Source: Paenibacillus tuaregi (lineage in GTDB: Bacteria > Bacillota > Bacilli > Paenibacillales > Paenibacillaceae). Taken from it: a stretch of DNA of 64,000 bases. Both the position numbers and the translations under genes were made by a program. Positions 1 through 8,952 of this stretch are shown here, piece by piece (positions within the stretch are counted from its first letter, which is position 1; every line of letters begins with the position of its first letter). The notes beneath the pieces are model-generated. The model saw only the letters and a program-made list of their open reading frames with translations, had not been told where the DNA came from and ran no database searches. The stretch spans positions 4,842,292-4,906,291 of the forward strand of contig NZ_LT575476.1 in assembly GCF_900086655.1 (NCBI RefSeq), given 5' to 3'.

Positions 1-507
1 ACTCCACGCGTAAACGACATCATATTTGTCCCTTAAATTCTTCAAATGAAGTGACTGGCGCAGCACTGCAAAGTGTTCTTTAATGGCTTCATCACATTCC
101 TCCATAATCTTCTCGTATGTACAGCCAACTCGCATCAGAATCTCCGATGCCCGTTCATCGCCGTATCTCGCGAGAAATTCCTTCAACGAAACCAGCGCAT
201 ATAGCAATATTTGTTCCTTGTCATTCGGATTCCTGTATTCATAACAGCCTACAACCAAATTGCGGTCGATCATCTCCTCCTTACTGAATTGCATATTAAA
301 CAAATACTCGAGTGTTTTCTGCTTCATAACGGTTTCCAACATCTGTTCTTTATCAATCCTGATGCCCGTTGTCACCCATGGAAACGGTAGTTGGCCGTTA
401 CTTTCACGCGGTATGCTACCCTTAAGATTCAAAATCGGCATACCCGTAGCCATTGCGTACGACCTGTTATATCCCTCGCTGGCGAATATTTCCTGTTCTT
501 CTCGCAT
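1..507 (-). CDS. Hypothetical protein, 3' end beyond left edge
   Basis: An open frame of 169 codons runs from an ATG at 507 to the left edge with no stop, so the C-terminus is missing. The start is well supported: AAAGGAGGGG lies about 8 bases upstream. The product begins MREEQEIFASEGY and looks soluble and mixed in charge, with no signal peptide, no long hydrophobic segment and no metal-binding cluster. I recognise no family. It is separated from the next minus-strand gene by about 250 bases in which I see no clear terminator. The plus-strand ORF overlapping this stretch (260-622) has no ribosome binding site and is a shadow. That this is a real gene rests on the long open frame plus the ribosome binding site. 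Confidence 0.65.
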   Translation of the reverse strand, partial: MREEQEIFASEGYNRSYAMATGMPILNLKGSIPRESNGQLPFPWVTTGIRIDKEQMLETVMKQKTLEYLFNMQFSKEEMIDRNLVVGCYEYRNPNDKEQILLYALVSLKEFLARYGDERASEILMRVGCTYEKIMEECDEAIKEHFAVLRQSLHLKNLRDKYDVVYAWS

Positions 508-757
508 GTGCCCTGCCCCTCCTTTTAGTACCAAGTTCCATTCGGCGCGAAGTGCCAGCCGTCTCCTATTAGTTCATCACCGCTGCTTTTCATTAATCCG
601 CGAAGATATTTCTGGGATATAGTTTGTATCATATGAGAACCATAAGTTCATCTAATGGTACCGTTATCCTGCCCGTTGGCTAATGCCGGCTGCCAGTCTA
701 CAATTTTATTTTCACAGAACAGCAGCAAGCCAAAACCAGCCACGCCCACCAACCACC

Positions 758-2095
758 TTACCGGTCCAGTGCCTCACCAGGAACCTTCTCCGGTACCCGG
801 GCACTCTTCCGCCCTTCCGCACCCCGTCGGGGCGATAAGAGCTCAAGCAGCGACAGCGGCTTCATTCTAAGCGCTACAGGCGCATCATCATCCGGCGCCA
901 GAATGACGCCAAGCTGGTGATGCTCCCCGGCATAGATTGCCCGCTGGAGGAACTTGCTCTCTCCCTGGCGGTTGAGCACCTCCAGCTTGCAGAAGGCCGG
1001 ATTCATGCGCAGCCCGCTGTGAAGCTGCTCCTTCGTGTTCACCGGAGTCCCGTTCACTTTGAAGATCACCTCGCCGGCCTCGATGCCGAGCTCCTCCGCA
1101 GGACTGCCGGGCAGGACGGCAAGTACCTTGAGGCCGCGGGAAGGGTGAACGAAGTAAGGACTCCGGTTCGTCTCTTCCACACTGCTGTACCATACCAGCA
1201 GCTCATGAAGCAGAAATGCGGCAAGGGCCGCAACGACAGTAAGCGGGCTCCACCAGCCGGCGAGCAGGGCCAGGCCCAGCAGCACCACACTATACAGAAG
1301 CAGCCGGCTGGAGGTCAGCCGTGCTTTTTGACCAGGCAGCGTGCTGACCGTCATTTCCGTGAAGCCGATCAGCGCAGGCAGTGCGATAAAGCTGAAGCCG
1401 CTATGCCAGGCCTCCCCGCCGAAGAACGGCGTCCAAGGCAGCAGGCTGCCAGCATTCTGGGCCGGAATGAGCAGGAACAGCGGAATAGGCCAGAAGCTTT
1501 TCATCTGATAACCGCCGACCACTTTCCCCCGCTTGCCTTCATAGAACAGAGGTCCGGCAAATAAAGCCCCTTGCCATCTGATCAGCAGCGCTTCGGCCAA
1601 GTGCAGCAGAGCCACCAAGGCAAGCAGAGACGGGATATTCAGATCCTGGACTGTCTTCAGCACCCCGCCCGCAAAGCCCTCCAGCGTGAACCCCGGAAAC
1701 CAGCTTAATATGAATTGAATGACGCCCAAGAGCCCCACCGAATAAGCAAAACACAAATACCGCACGCGGAATAACAACAGAAGGATAGAAACAGACCATA
1801 TCAGAATAATTCCGTCCAAGGTAAGTGTGGTCCCGAGAAAGGAGGACACGACGGATATCGCAATCCCGGCGGCAAATCCGCTTAATACGGTGATCCAGGT
1901 CTGCCGTCCCCAACTGTGAAGACGGACATGGAACAGCCTGCGCTCAAGCTGAACTTGTCTGCGGTATTGCAGCATGACCAGTATTATCGAAATATAATAG
2001 AACGGCTGCGCTAGAAAATAGACCAAGGCATCCGACAGCTTCCATAACCATTCAAGCACAATTTCCAAGTCCTCTTCACTCTCCCCTGTATCCAA
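758..2095 (-). CDS. minJ: MinJ-like polytopic membrane protein with C-terminal PDZ domain
   Basis: The product has about eight hydrophobic segments in roughly residues 20-330, followed by a PDZ domain (about 330-415) with the typical LAVLPGSPAEELGIEAGE stretch. This is the architecture of Bacillus MinJ (YvjD), which links DivIVA to MinCD and to the division machinery at the membrane. The position, just beyond ctpA and ftsEX, matches the Bacillus minJ neighbourhood. The start is uncertain. The longest frame opens with a TTG at 2095 that has only a weak ribosome binding site. A GTG at 2059, behind GAAGAGG, would give a protein starting at the first helix and is equally plausible. No protease residues are seen, so this is a PDZ scaffold rather than an enzyme. 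The name rests on architecture and synteny and is not proven. Confidence 0.75.
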   Translation of the reverse strand: MDTGESEEDLEIVLEWLWKLSDALVYFLAQPFYYISIILVMLQYRRQVQLERRLFHVRLHSWGRQTWITVLSGFAAGIAISVVSSFLGTTLTLDGIILIWSVSILLLLFRVRYLCFAYSVGLLGVIQFILSWFPGFTLEGFAGGVLKTVQDLNIPSLLALVALLHLAEALLIRWQGALFAGPLFYEGKRGKVVGGYQMKSFWPIPLFLLIPAQNAGSLLPWTPFFGGEAWHSGFSFIALPALIGFTEMTVSTLPGQKARLTSSRLLLYSVVLLGLALLAGWWSPLTVVAALAAFLLHELLVWYSSVEETNRSPYFVHPSRGLKVLAVLPGSPAEELGIEAGEVIFKVNGTPVNTKEQLHSGLRMNPAFCKLEVLNRQGESKFLQRAIYAGEHHQLGVILAPDDDAPVALRMKPLSLLELLSPRRGAEGRKSARVPEKVPGEALDR

Positions 2096-2108
2096 TACAG
2101 CAATAAAA

Positions 2109-2327
2109 CTCTTCTTTCAGCGTAGACCAAAATTACGGATGATGGAAGTATCCAAAGTCTGGAAGCGCCTCCCAAAATGCATACCAACCGGTACCCCAAC
2201 TGTTGCTCCCAGATTTCTTGAAATAAATTTATAAGGTATAAGTCCGTCACAAGGCGATTGCTTCGCTTCTCCAGAATCAATTCACGCTCTTGCCTATTCG
2301 AAATTCTTAAGTTCAACTTATATAGGC
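2109..2327 (+). repeat. Intergenic structured repeat, type II (copy 1)
   Basis: The right half (about 2215-2327) shares with the element at 31410-31555 the blocks AAATTTATAAGGTA, AAGTCCG, CACAA-GGC, GCTTCGCTTCTCCAGAATCA and CTCTTGCCTATT, followed by a TTAAGTT tail. A small GCGA...TCGC hairpin takes the place of the GCGGA...TCCGC hairpin of type I copies. The left half is poorly conserved. The element fills most of the gap between minJ and ctpA, where Bacillus subtilis carries swrA. I see no coding potential in it; a 101-residue minus-strand frame across it (2011-2316) is a by-product. Confidence 0.6.
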
Positions 2328-2345
2328 GGGTACCGCCTCAACATT

Positions 2346-2378
2346 CAGAAAAAAAGAAGGCTGAATTCAGCCTTCTTT
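2346..2378 (-). terminator. Rho-independent terminator of ctpA
   Basis: A perfect inverted repeat GAAGGCTGAA/TTCAGCCTTC (2356-2375) is followed on the minus strand by a run of seven T. The stem overlaps the ctpA stop codon. Confidence 0.85.
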
Positions 2379-3861
2379 ATTTATTCGACGCAGGAGAAGC
2401 GATTTCCTTCCGGATCTCCGTGAACGCTCTGTTCAACTGCACATCGTTCTTAGGATCACGGATGTGGGCGATCAAGCTTTTCTCCAGTGCCTCCGCCGTC
2501 TTCGCATCGATATTGCCGGTAACCGTCAGCTTGCTGCTCTTTTGGAAGTTCTTAACGGCAGCCACGGTTTTGGTGTCAAAATAGCCATCCGTACGTCCCG
2601 GTGCAAATCCTAGCCCGTTCAGCATGACTTGAGCACTCTTGACATCCTCATTGTTCATATCATATTTCAGCGTCTTCTCTTTGTTAATTGGAGCAACAGA
2701 GAAGTAGGCCGGCTGGGATACGGCGATATCCGGCTTAATGCCTTTCTTGTGAATCCACTCCCCGTTAGGGGTCAGCCACTTCGCAATCGTGATTTTCAGC
2801 AGGCTTCCGTCGCCAAGCTCCTTGTCAAAGGAGGTCTGAACCGTTCCTTTGCCATAGGTCGTGTCCCCGATCAGCTTGGCATTCGCAGACTCCTTGAGCG
2901 CTCCTGCCAGAATTTCGGATGCGCTCGCGCTTCCTTTATTGGTAAGCACTACAATCGGATACGGCTTCGCCGTGCCTTTAGATACGGTCTGATCCCGCTG
3001 CTTCATCTTATTCTCCACCTGAACAATGACCTTGTCCTTGCCGATGAGGCGCTGAGCCATGTCGATCACCACGGACAAGACTCCTCCGGGATTGTTGCGG
3101 ACGTCAATGACAAGTCCCTTCATGCCTTTGCTCTCCAGGGATTCCAGCTCCTTCTTGAAGCGTTGACCCGTATTCATGGAGAATTCCGTGATCTCGATGT
3201 AGCCTACGCCGCCTTTCTCCATGCGTGCGTTGACTGTCTCCATCGCGATATCGTCCCGTTTGATCTCAAATTCCAAGGCTGAAGCGGTTCCCGAACGTTT
3301 CACCTTCACCTTGGCTACGGAGCCTTTAGGCCCGCGGATTTTGCTTACGGCTTCATTCAGGCTGAGTCCTTCAAAAGATTCCCCGTTAACAGACAGGAGG
3401 ATATCCTTGGCGTGAATTCCCGCTTTCTCGGCAGGCGAGCCCTTAATAGGAGAGACAACTACCACACTGCCGTTCTCCATCGAGACCTCCGCCCCGATTC
3501 CTGAGAAGGAACCCTGAATCTGTTCCGTAAATTCCTCCGCTGTTTTCTTGCCCATATAAGAAGAGAACGGATCATCCAGCGCGCTCATAATCCCGTTAAT
3601 CGCCCCGTCTACAAGCTTGCTCTGATCCACATCCTGAACATAATTTTTCTTGACCAGGTTCAGTGCGGTCTCAATCTTATTCAAATCATCTTTGCTCGCA
3701 GACTCTCCTCCCATAGAGGCAAAAATCCCGCTAACAGGTGAACCGCTGCTGGATACTAGACTCCAATTTCCCGTAAGCGTCATGGTAAGCGCGCTGCTGA
3801 CGAGCACGGCAACCACCACGAACAAAGCCACTGTACGTCCTTTATACATAGGTCCATTCAC
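2377..3861 (-). CDS. ctpA: Carboxy-terminal processing serine protease (S41) with PDZ and peptidoglycan-binding domains
   Basis: This is a secreted, membrane-anchored protease of the CtpA/CtpB family. An N-terminal hydrophobic anchor (about residues 10-30) is followed by a PDZ domain (about 115-195), the S41 catalytic domain (about 210-385) and a C-terminal PG_binding_1 domain (about 400-470). The catalytic Ser is in NKGSASASE (Ser313), with Lys338 in TYGKGT and Gln342, the same 25- and 4-residue spacings as Bacillus CtpB. The enzyme cuts partner proteins from an unstructured C-terminus or internal site outside the membrane. In Bacillus the orthologue takes part in sporulation signalling. The annotated start is a GTG at 3861. 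An ATG at 3849 (MYKGRTVALF) sits well behind GGTGA and may be the true start. About 190 bases separate it from the upstream M23 gene, which has its own terminator. Confidence 0.93.
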   Translation of the reverse strand: MNGPMYKGRTVALFVVVAVLVSSALTMTLTGNWSLVSSSGSPVSGIFASMGGESASKDDLNKIETALNLVKKNYVQDVDQSKLVDGAINGIMSALDDPFSSYMGKKTAEEFTEQIQGSFSGIGAEVSMENGSVVVVSPIKGSPAEKAGIHAKDILLSVNGESFEGLSLNEAVSKIRGPKGSVAKVKVKRSGTASALEFEIKRDDIAMETVNARMEKGGVGYIEITEFSMNTGQRFKKELESLESKGMKGLVIDVRNNPGGVLSVVIDMAQRLIGKDKVIVQVENKMKQRDQTVSKGTAKPYPIVVLTNKGSASASEILAGALKESANAKLIGDTTYGKGTVQTSFDKELGDGSLLKITIAKWLTPNGEWIHKKGIKPDIAVSQPAYFSVAPINKEKTLKYDMNNEDVKSAQVMLNGLGFAPGRTDGYFDTKTVAAVKNFQKSSKLTVTGNIDAKTAEALEKSLIAHIRDPKNDVQLNRAFTEIRKEIASPASNK

Positions 3862-3986
3862 CGCCCTTTCCTATTCCGGCTGACTTGATGCAGGCCTTTA
3901 ATATTCATCATAGTATATGTTTAGCTTGTACGGAATATTTATCTATAAATTAGATCCTAAATTTTGAACAGTCTTGGCTCTTGCCG

Positions 3987-4037
3987 TAAAAAAAGGGAAA
4001 ACGGACCCATGCCCACCAAAGAGCAAGGGGTCCGTTT
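3987..4037 (-). terminator. Rho-independent terminator of the ftsE-ftsX-M23 operon
   Basis: AAACGGACCC (3998-4008) and GGGTCCGTTT (4027-4037) form a long stem. On the minus strand it is followed by TTTTCCCTTTTTTT. It ends the three-gene division operon before ctpA. Confidence 0.85.
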
Positions 4038-4056
4038 CCACAATGTTAAAACTTGT

Positions 4057-5313
4057 CTACAAATATGGCATCGGATCAACCGGAGTACCGTTAATACGTA
4101 CTTCAAAGTGAAGGTGAGGTCCTGTGGAGTTGCCGGTATTCCCGGACTCGGCGATCACTTCGCCGCGCTTCACATTATCTCCCTTGCTGACCTTGATTTC
4201 TTTGAGATGGCCATATAAGGTCCAGGTATTATTCCCGTGGTCAATGATGACACAGTTCCCGTATCCGTTCCACCACTCAGCTACGATCACACTTCCGCTG
4301 TCCGCAGCGTGCACATCCGTACCCTGAGGAACGGCGAAGTCGGTACCGGTATGCAGCTTTCTTACGCCGGTAATCGGATGAATCCGGTATCCATACGGCG
4401 AAGAAATACGCGCACCCGAGACAGGCAGGGACATGGAACCGCCATTACCCGTAAAGCCGCCGCTTGAGGAGGATGAGCCTGAAGAGCTGCTGGAGACTTT
4501 GACCGTCTTGCTCTTCTTTTTCTGATTGTAAGCATAGATCTGGGCTGCCTTAAGTTTGTTCTTCTCCTTGGCAAGCTGAGCACGTTTGGTTGCAATCTGC
4601 ACCAACAGCTGATCCTGCTTGCCGCTGATATCATCAGATTCTTCGATATCCGATTGATAGTTCGCGATCAGTCTTTGCTTCTCCTTCTCCTTGGCGTCAA
4701 GAATTCCTTTGCGGGCAGCCGCCTGCGTGTACAGATCCTTGACTTTGGCATAAGCTGTCTTCAGGTTCGCCTGTTCCTGGACAAGCATAGCCTTGTCCTT
4801 CTTATGGTCATCCAGAATTGTCTGATCCTGTTCGGCGATGGCTTGAATCGAATCGGCCCGGTCCAGGAAATCCGAGAAGCTGGTGGAGGCAAGCAGCACA
4901 TCCAGATAAGATACCGCACCATCTGTATACATTAACCGGACCCGGGAATCGAGCAGCTTCTCCCGCTCGTCAATCCGCTTCTGGGTCTGATCAATCTTCT
5001 CTGCCGTAACACGCAAGCTTTCTTCAGTCTTGTCGATCTCACCGGAGATGTTGGCCAGCTCGCTGCTGACCTGATCGATCTGATCCATCACCACTTGGAG
5101 GAAATTCGTAGCTTTGTCCTTGTAATGCTGGGCTTCCTGTTTGGCTTCTTCCGCCTTTTGCTGCTCATGCTTGGCTGTCTGAGCCTGCTGCTGCAGCACC
5201 TTTAATTCATGATCGATCTGATCGATCGTTCTTTTCTTGGCGTACCCTTCAGTTGGCTGAAAGAGACATGCGGCCAGAGCAACAGCGACGACGACAGATA
5301 ACGATTTTTTCAA
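4057..5313 (-). CDS. Coiled-coil LytM/M23 murein hydrolase, probable FtsEX effector
   Basis: A signal peptide (residues 1-25, ending near GYAKK) is followed by a long charged coiled coil (about 30-270), a Ser-rich linker with SSSSGSSSSSGG, and an M23 peptidase domain (about 295-415). The zinc and catalytic motifs HTGTD and HLHFE are present, so the enzyme should be active, unlike the degenerate LytM domain of EnvC-type activators. Coiled coil plus hydrolase resembles PcsB/EnvC, which are controlled by FtsEX. The gene begins 36 bases after ftsX and shares its transcript. The start is a TTG at 5313 behind GGGGAATA. I infer that FtsEX drives this hydrolase to cut septal or lateral wall peptides. 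The domain calls are firm; the coupling is inference from gene order and family. Confidence 0.9.
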   Translation of the reverse strand: MKKSLSVVVAVALAACLFQPTEGYAKKRTIDQIDHELKVLQQQAQTAKHEQQKAEEAKQEAQHYKDKATNFLQVVMDQIDQVSSELANISGEIDKTEESLRVTAEKIDQTQKRIDEREKLLDSRVRLMYTDGAVSYLDVLLASTSFSDFLDRADSIQAIAEQDQTILDDHKKDKAMLVQEQANLKTAYAKVKDLYTQAAARKGILDAKEKEKQRLIANYQSDIEESDDISGKQDQLLVQIATKRAQLAKEKNKLKAAQIYAYNQKKKSKTVKVSSSSSGSSSSSGGFTGNGGSMSLPVSGARISSPYGYRIHPITGVRKLHTGTDFAVPQGTDVHAADSGSVIVAEWWNGYGNCVIIDHGNNTWTLYGHLKEIKVSKGDNVKRGEVIAESGNTGNSTGPHLHFEVRINGTPVDPMPYL

Positions 5314-5349
5314 TTCTATATTCCCCGTCCTTCTTAAGATATCTATGAA

Positions 5350-6264
5350 TTACACTTTCAGGAATTTGCGGATGGACACGGTGCTTCCCCAAATGCCGAT
5401 TAGCAGGCCAAGCCCGATAAGCAGTCCTGCCAGCGGGAGCCCGATCGACTGAAGCGAAACCAAATGAATCGGAATCGTAATATCCTGGCTGACGGATTGG
5501 ACCAGCTGATGGTAGCCTACGTACAAGACAACCACTGTAACAACCGAGCCGATCAGCCCGATCAGTCCGCCCTCCACAAAGAAGGGCCATCTGATGAAGT
5601 AATTGGTCGCGCCTACAAGCTTCATAATGCCGATCTCCCTGCGCCGGGCTAGAATCGTAACCCGAATCGTGTTGGAGATCAGGAACATGGCCATAACACC
5701 AAGCCCGATTACAAATACAAATCCGATATTACGAATCGCCCGGGTGACTTTGAACAGCTTCTCAATCGTGCCCTTGCCATAATTGACCTTGTAGATAGGC
5801 GAGTTCTTGTATTTCTCGTTGAGAGCGCTGATCTTGGTCGCTACAAAAGGAACCGTCGAAGGCTCAACAACCTCAACTTTCAGAGTATCGGGAATCGGAT
5901 TGGTCGCCTCGGTATATCCTTCAAGGAGGTCTTTGCCGCTATCGCCGAGCTTCTGCTTGAAATCTTTGAGGCCCTGCGATTTGGGCACGAACGTAACCCG
6001 GCTGACCTCCGGCATATTGCCGATCTCGGTCTGAATGTCCTGGATGGACTTCTGGTCAACCTTCGTATTCAGAAAAGCGCTGATCTGAACCTGGCTGTCA
6101 GCCTCATCAGCGAACGAATTCACATTCAGCACCAACAGAATAAACACACCTAGAATGAACAAAGAAACGATAATGGAAGTAATTGATGCGACAGACATCC
6201 AACCGTTACGGAATACGTTCTTCGTACCTTCCCGTAAATGCCGCAAGAAGGTTCTAAAAGTCAT
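5350..6264 (-). CDS. ftsX: Cell division ABC transporter permease FtsX
   Basis: FtsX is the membrane partner of FtsE and passes ATP-driven motion to a periplasmic or wall-side hydrolase instead of moving a solute. The protein has one N-terminal helix (about 20-45), a large external loop (about 50-170) and three more helices, the usual FtsX fold. The loop is the expected docking site for the coiled coil of the hydrolase encoded next. Its ATG overlaps the ftsE stop by 11 bases (ATGACTTTTAG), so the two are translationally coupled. The length of 304 residues is normal. Confidence 0.95.
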   Translation of the reverse strand: MTFRTFLRHLREGTKNVFRNGWMSVASITSIIVSLFILGVFILLVLNVNSFADEADSQVQISAFLNTKVDQKSIQDIQTEIGNMPEVSRVTFVPKSQGLKDFKQKLGDSGKDLLEGYTEATNPIPDTLKVEVVEPSTVPFVATKISALNEKYKNSPIYKVNYGKGTIEKLFKVTRAIRNIGFVFVIGLGVMAMFLISNTIRVTILARRREIGIMKLVGATNYFIRWPFFVEGGLIGLIGSVVTVVVLYVGYHQLVQSVSQDITIPIHLVSLQSIGLPLAGLLIGLGLLIGIWGSTVSIRKFLKV

Positions 6265-6940
6265 ATCCGTATTCTCCTCTCATCTGGTCACGGACAATGT
6301 TGCCCTGCTCGATGGCAATAACGCGCTTGCGCATGGTGTTCACGATATCTTTGTTATGGGTGGCCATCACAATTGTGGTGCCTCTGAAATTAATCTCATC
6401 CAGCAGCTGCATAATCCCCCAGGACGTCTCCGGGTCAAGGTTCCCGGTAGGCTCGTCCGCAATGATAACAGAAGGATTGTTCACGATGGCACGGGCAATC
6501 GCAACACGCTGCTGTTCCCCACCGGACAGCTGGGACGGTTCACGGTTCGCCTTGCTCTTCAGACCCACTAGATCAAGCACCTCAAGGGTGCGCTTCTTGA
6601 TAATTTTCTTCGGGGCCTCAATGACCTCAAGCGCAAAAGCTACGTTCTCATAGGCCGTCAGCTTGGGAAGCAGCCTGAAATCCTGGAAAATAACGCCGAT
6701 ATTACGGCGGACGTAAGGAATTTTGCGCGGCTTAAGCTTTCCTATGTTAAACCCGTTTACCGAAATCTGCCCCTTGGTGGGCACTTCTTCCCTGTAGATC
6801 AGCTTCATAAATGTGGACTTCCCTGCACCAGAGGGACCAACTAAGTATACGAATTCATTCCGGTCAATCTTTACCGAAACCCCTTGCAGGGCGTGTGCTC
6901 CATTCGGATAAGTCTTCCAGACATCCTGCATTTCTATCAC
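6254..6940 (-). CDS. ftsE: Cell division ATP-binding protein FtsE
   Basis: This is a 228-residue ABC ATPase with all motifs: Walker A GPSGAGKST (about 35-43), signature LSGGEQQRVAIARA (about 138-150), Walker B VIIADEPTGNLD, and the H-loop histidine in MATHNKD. It pairs with FtsX to control wall hydrolysis during division or elongation. The start is a GTG at 6940 behind AGGAAG; an internal ATG three codons on is less well placed. It is the first gene of ftsE-ftsX-M23 hydrolase. Upstream lies a 560-base gap with a 16-bp perfect palindrome and an intergenic repeat. Confidence 0.96.
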   Translation of the reverse strand: MIEMQDVWKTYPNGAHALQGVSVKIDRNEFVYLVGPSGAGKSTFMKLIYREEVPTKGQISVNGFNIGKLKPRKIPYVRRNIGVIFQDFRLLPKLTAYENVAFALEVIEAPKKIIKKRTLEVLDLVGLKSKANREPSQLSGGEQQRVAIARAIVNNPSVIIADEPTGNLDPETSWGIMQLLDEINFRGTTIVMATHNKDIVNTMRKRVIAIEQGNIVRDQMRGEYGYDF

Positions 6941-7101
6941 AGCATCACTTCCTAAAATTTATATCTCTATCTACTTCTATCTATCAATTCGGAATTAGTA
7001 ACTACCTGTCATTATCCACTACATACAAGACTAATAGGACTTCGACACCTTCCAGCCAAATCCTTTAAAAGATGAGCAATTTCATCAGTCCGTTTATCAT
7101 T

Positions 7102-7117
7102 GTAACAAATTTGTTAC
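7102..7117. promoter_or_regulatory. Perfect palindrome GTAACAAATTTGTTAC upstream of ftsE
   Basis: This 16-bp perfect dyad sits about 160 bases upstream of the ftsE start in an AT-rich stretch. It is a plausible binding site for a dimeric regulator. The arms GTAACA/TGTTAC recur with other spacings in the yhbD promoter (23911-23928) and inside yhbD (23588-23600). I find no convincing -35/-10 pair next to it, so its link to ftsE is inference. Confidence 0.4.
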
Positions 7118-7223
7118 CCTTTGAGTACCCGAAAGTTTCCCATTCTTTTGACATATACATGTTTCATACCCATGTTCACAGGAATGTAATGGTGCCCAGC
7201 AAGCTGGCATTACAGGGAGTCAG

Positions 7224-7423
7224 ATCTATAAAAAAGAACTTATGAAAGTTACCCTTATGGGGCACTGCGATGCCGAGTGTTCTTTAAGGCCGCTGTTGTC
7301 TCCGAAATGCCTGAACTAGATATCCAATGGGGCATTCCGGAGACAAGGCGGACGCTCCGCTTCTTCAGAATCACTCGGGATCGAAGCTGAGAAAGGTTAG
7401 TTTTTAAAGTTCGTTTTATATAG
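7224..7423 (+). repeat. Intergenic structured repeat, type I (copy 2, full length)
   Basis: This is the best full copy. The ends are imperfect inverted repeats about 29 bp long (left CTATAAAAAAGAACTT, right AAAGTTCGTTTTATATAG). Inside is a second stem, CCGAGTG (7273-7279) with CACTCGG (7372-7378), extended by TTCT/AGAA. A third stem pairs TGTCTCCGAAATGCC with GGCATTCCGGAGACA, and a small GCGGA-CGC-TCCGC hairpin lies to its right. The copy sits between the divergent ftsE and vanW-like genes. No ORF with a ribosome binding site lies in it. The rest of the 6941-7500 gap holds only the palindrome at 7102 and AT-rich sequence. Confidence 0.85.
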
Positions 7424-7500
7424 AACCTACCTGCCTATGAAGCATGGAGCATCGCCGTCTATATCCTTCCGTTTCCATATCAAATTAAAGGGGGATGCAA

Positions 7501-8952
7501 ATGAAAAAACTGCATATTCTTCTCATCATCGCAGCTTCCCTGCTGCTGTTCACTGCGGTAACGTATGGAATTCTCCACCTGTATGCGGCCAGAAATAAGA
7601 TTCCTGCCGGTGTAACCGTCGGCGGCGTGGATATTGGGGGACTTACTTATGAAGAGGGGCAAGCCCGGCTGGAGCAGGAGTTCGACCGGGCGGAGAATGA
7701 GGAGATTTACTTTCATATTCCCGAGGTCCCGGGGCATCCCGGTATTAAGGTCCAATCCTCATGGAGGCGGGCAGGAGTTCATTATACAGCGGACAACTGG
7801 GAAGTGGCGGTGAGGGAACTGCGGGAGGGCTCTATCTGGAGCCGGGCCCGGGCCCGGCTTCAGCTGTCCAAGCAGTGGCAGCTGACTGTACATTGGGATA
7901 AGACCGCACTGCACAAGACGTTCAATCCAGCATGGGAGGCCAAGCAGTTCGGAGAGGGTGTTAACGCACAGCGTATCATCGGGCACGATGACAGTATTCG
8001 TTATGTACCTGAAGTCCCCGTCACACGGATTGACTGGCAAGCGTTCGCCCAGGCCTTCAAGAGCCGCATCCCGCTCTCCGCATCGGAGTCTCCCCAGCGG
8101 CAGAGTCCCGTCTTGATTCAGATTCCTCTGAAATCGGCCAAGCCGGCTGTGACGTTGGACACACTCCGCAGCCAGGGAATCCAGCGGAAAATCACTGAAT
8201 TCACAACCGGGCTCGCCACAAGCTCAAGCGGCAGAGCCCACAATATCAATGCGGCGGCTCAGGTGATTGACGGCATGCTGCTGGCACCGGGTGATATTTT
8301 CGACTATGGGAAAGTCATCGACACCGCTGAAGCCAAATACGGATTTAAGCCCGCTCCCGTCATTATACAGGGCAAGTTTGTCCCCGGCATCGGCGGGGGA
8401 ATCTGCCAAGTGTCCAGCACGCTGTACAATGCGGCAGTCCGGGCCGGACTGGATATTGTGGAGCGCCGCAATCACTCGCTTCCGGTCAGCTACCTGCCCA
8501 AGGGACAGGATGCGACTTTTGCCAAAGGTTATATTAACTTCCGGTTCAAGAACACAACCAGCCACCACATTCTGATTAAAGCCGGACTTATCCAGAGGAA
8601 CCTGACGGTCAAGCTGTTCGGGGACATTCCCACCGGGACCCGGTATGAACTTGAATCTCGGACAATAAAGGTGCTGCCGGCCCAGCCAAAATATGTGCGC
8701 AACAACACGCTTGCCTTGGGTATTCAAGAGGTTGTACAGGAAGGCAAGGAAGGCTACATCGTGGAAACCTACCGGGTTAAATATGTGAACGGTACTGCTG
8801 TGGAACGGCGGAAAATATCGAGGGACACCTATCCCCCGCAAAATTCGATTATCGCTATTAACATGCCTGCACAGAAGCGACCGTCCACAGAGAACAAGAT
8901 CCCCAAGAATTCACCGGTAGAGGACGGGGTTCAGGGACCCAGTTTTCCATAA
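7501..8952 (+). CDS. VanW family exported protein
   Basis: The protein has an N-terminal membrane anchor (about 5-28), a PG_binding_4-like region (about 35-210), the VanW domain (about 225-370, with the conserved GGGICQVSSTLYNA stretch) and a C-terminal G5-like segment (about 375-450). VanW proteins lie outside the membrane and are linked to the cell wall, but their reaction is unknown. The name comes from vancomycin clusters; nothing else here encodes D-Ala-D-Lac synthesis, so resistance should not be inferred. The start is the ATG at 7501, eight bases after AAGGGGG. The ATG at 7495 abuts the ribosome binding site and is unlikely. The gene is convergent with the sensor kinase at 8977. Confidence 0.88.
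   Translation: MKKLHILLIIAASLLLFTAVTYGILHLYAARNKIPAGVTVGGVDIGGLTYEEGQARLEQEFDRAENEEIYFHIPEVPGHPGIKVQSSWRRAGVHYTADNWEVAVRELREGSIWSRARARLQLSKQWQLTVHWDKTALHKTFNPAWEAKQFGEGVNAQRIIGHDDSIRYVPEVPVTRIDWQAFAQAFKSRIPLSASESPQRQSPVLIQIPLKSAKPAVTLDTLRSQGIQRKITEFTTGLATSSSGRAHNINAAAQVIDGMLLAPGDIFDYGKVIDTAEAKYGFKPAPVIIQGKFVPGIGGGICQVSSTLYNAAVRAGLDIVERRNHSLPVSYLPKGQDATFAKGYINFRFKNTTSHHILIKAGLIQRNLTVKLFGDIPTGTRYELESRTIKVLPAQPKYVRNNTLALGIQEVVQEGKEGYIVETYRVKYVNGTAVERRKISRDTYPPQNSIIAINMPAQKRPSTENKIPKNSPVEDGVQGPSFP

Noticed and set aside
2011..2316. 101-residue minus-strand ORF upstream of minJ
   Set aside because: It overlaps minJ and the intergenic repeat, has no good start and resembles no protein, including SwrA.
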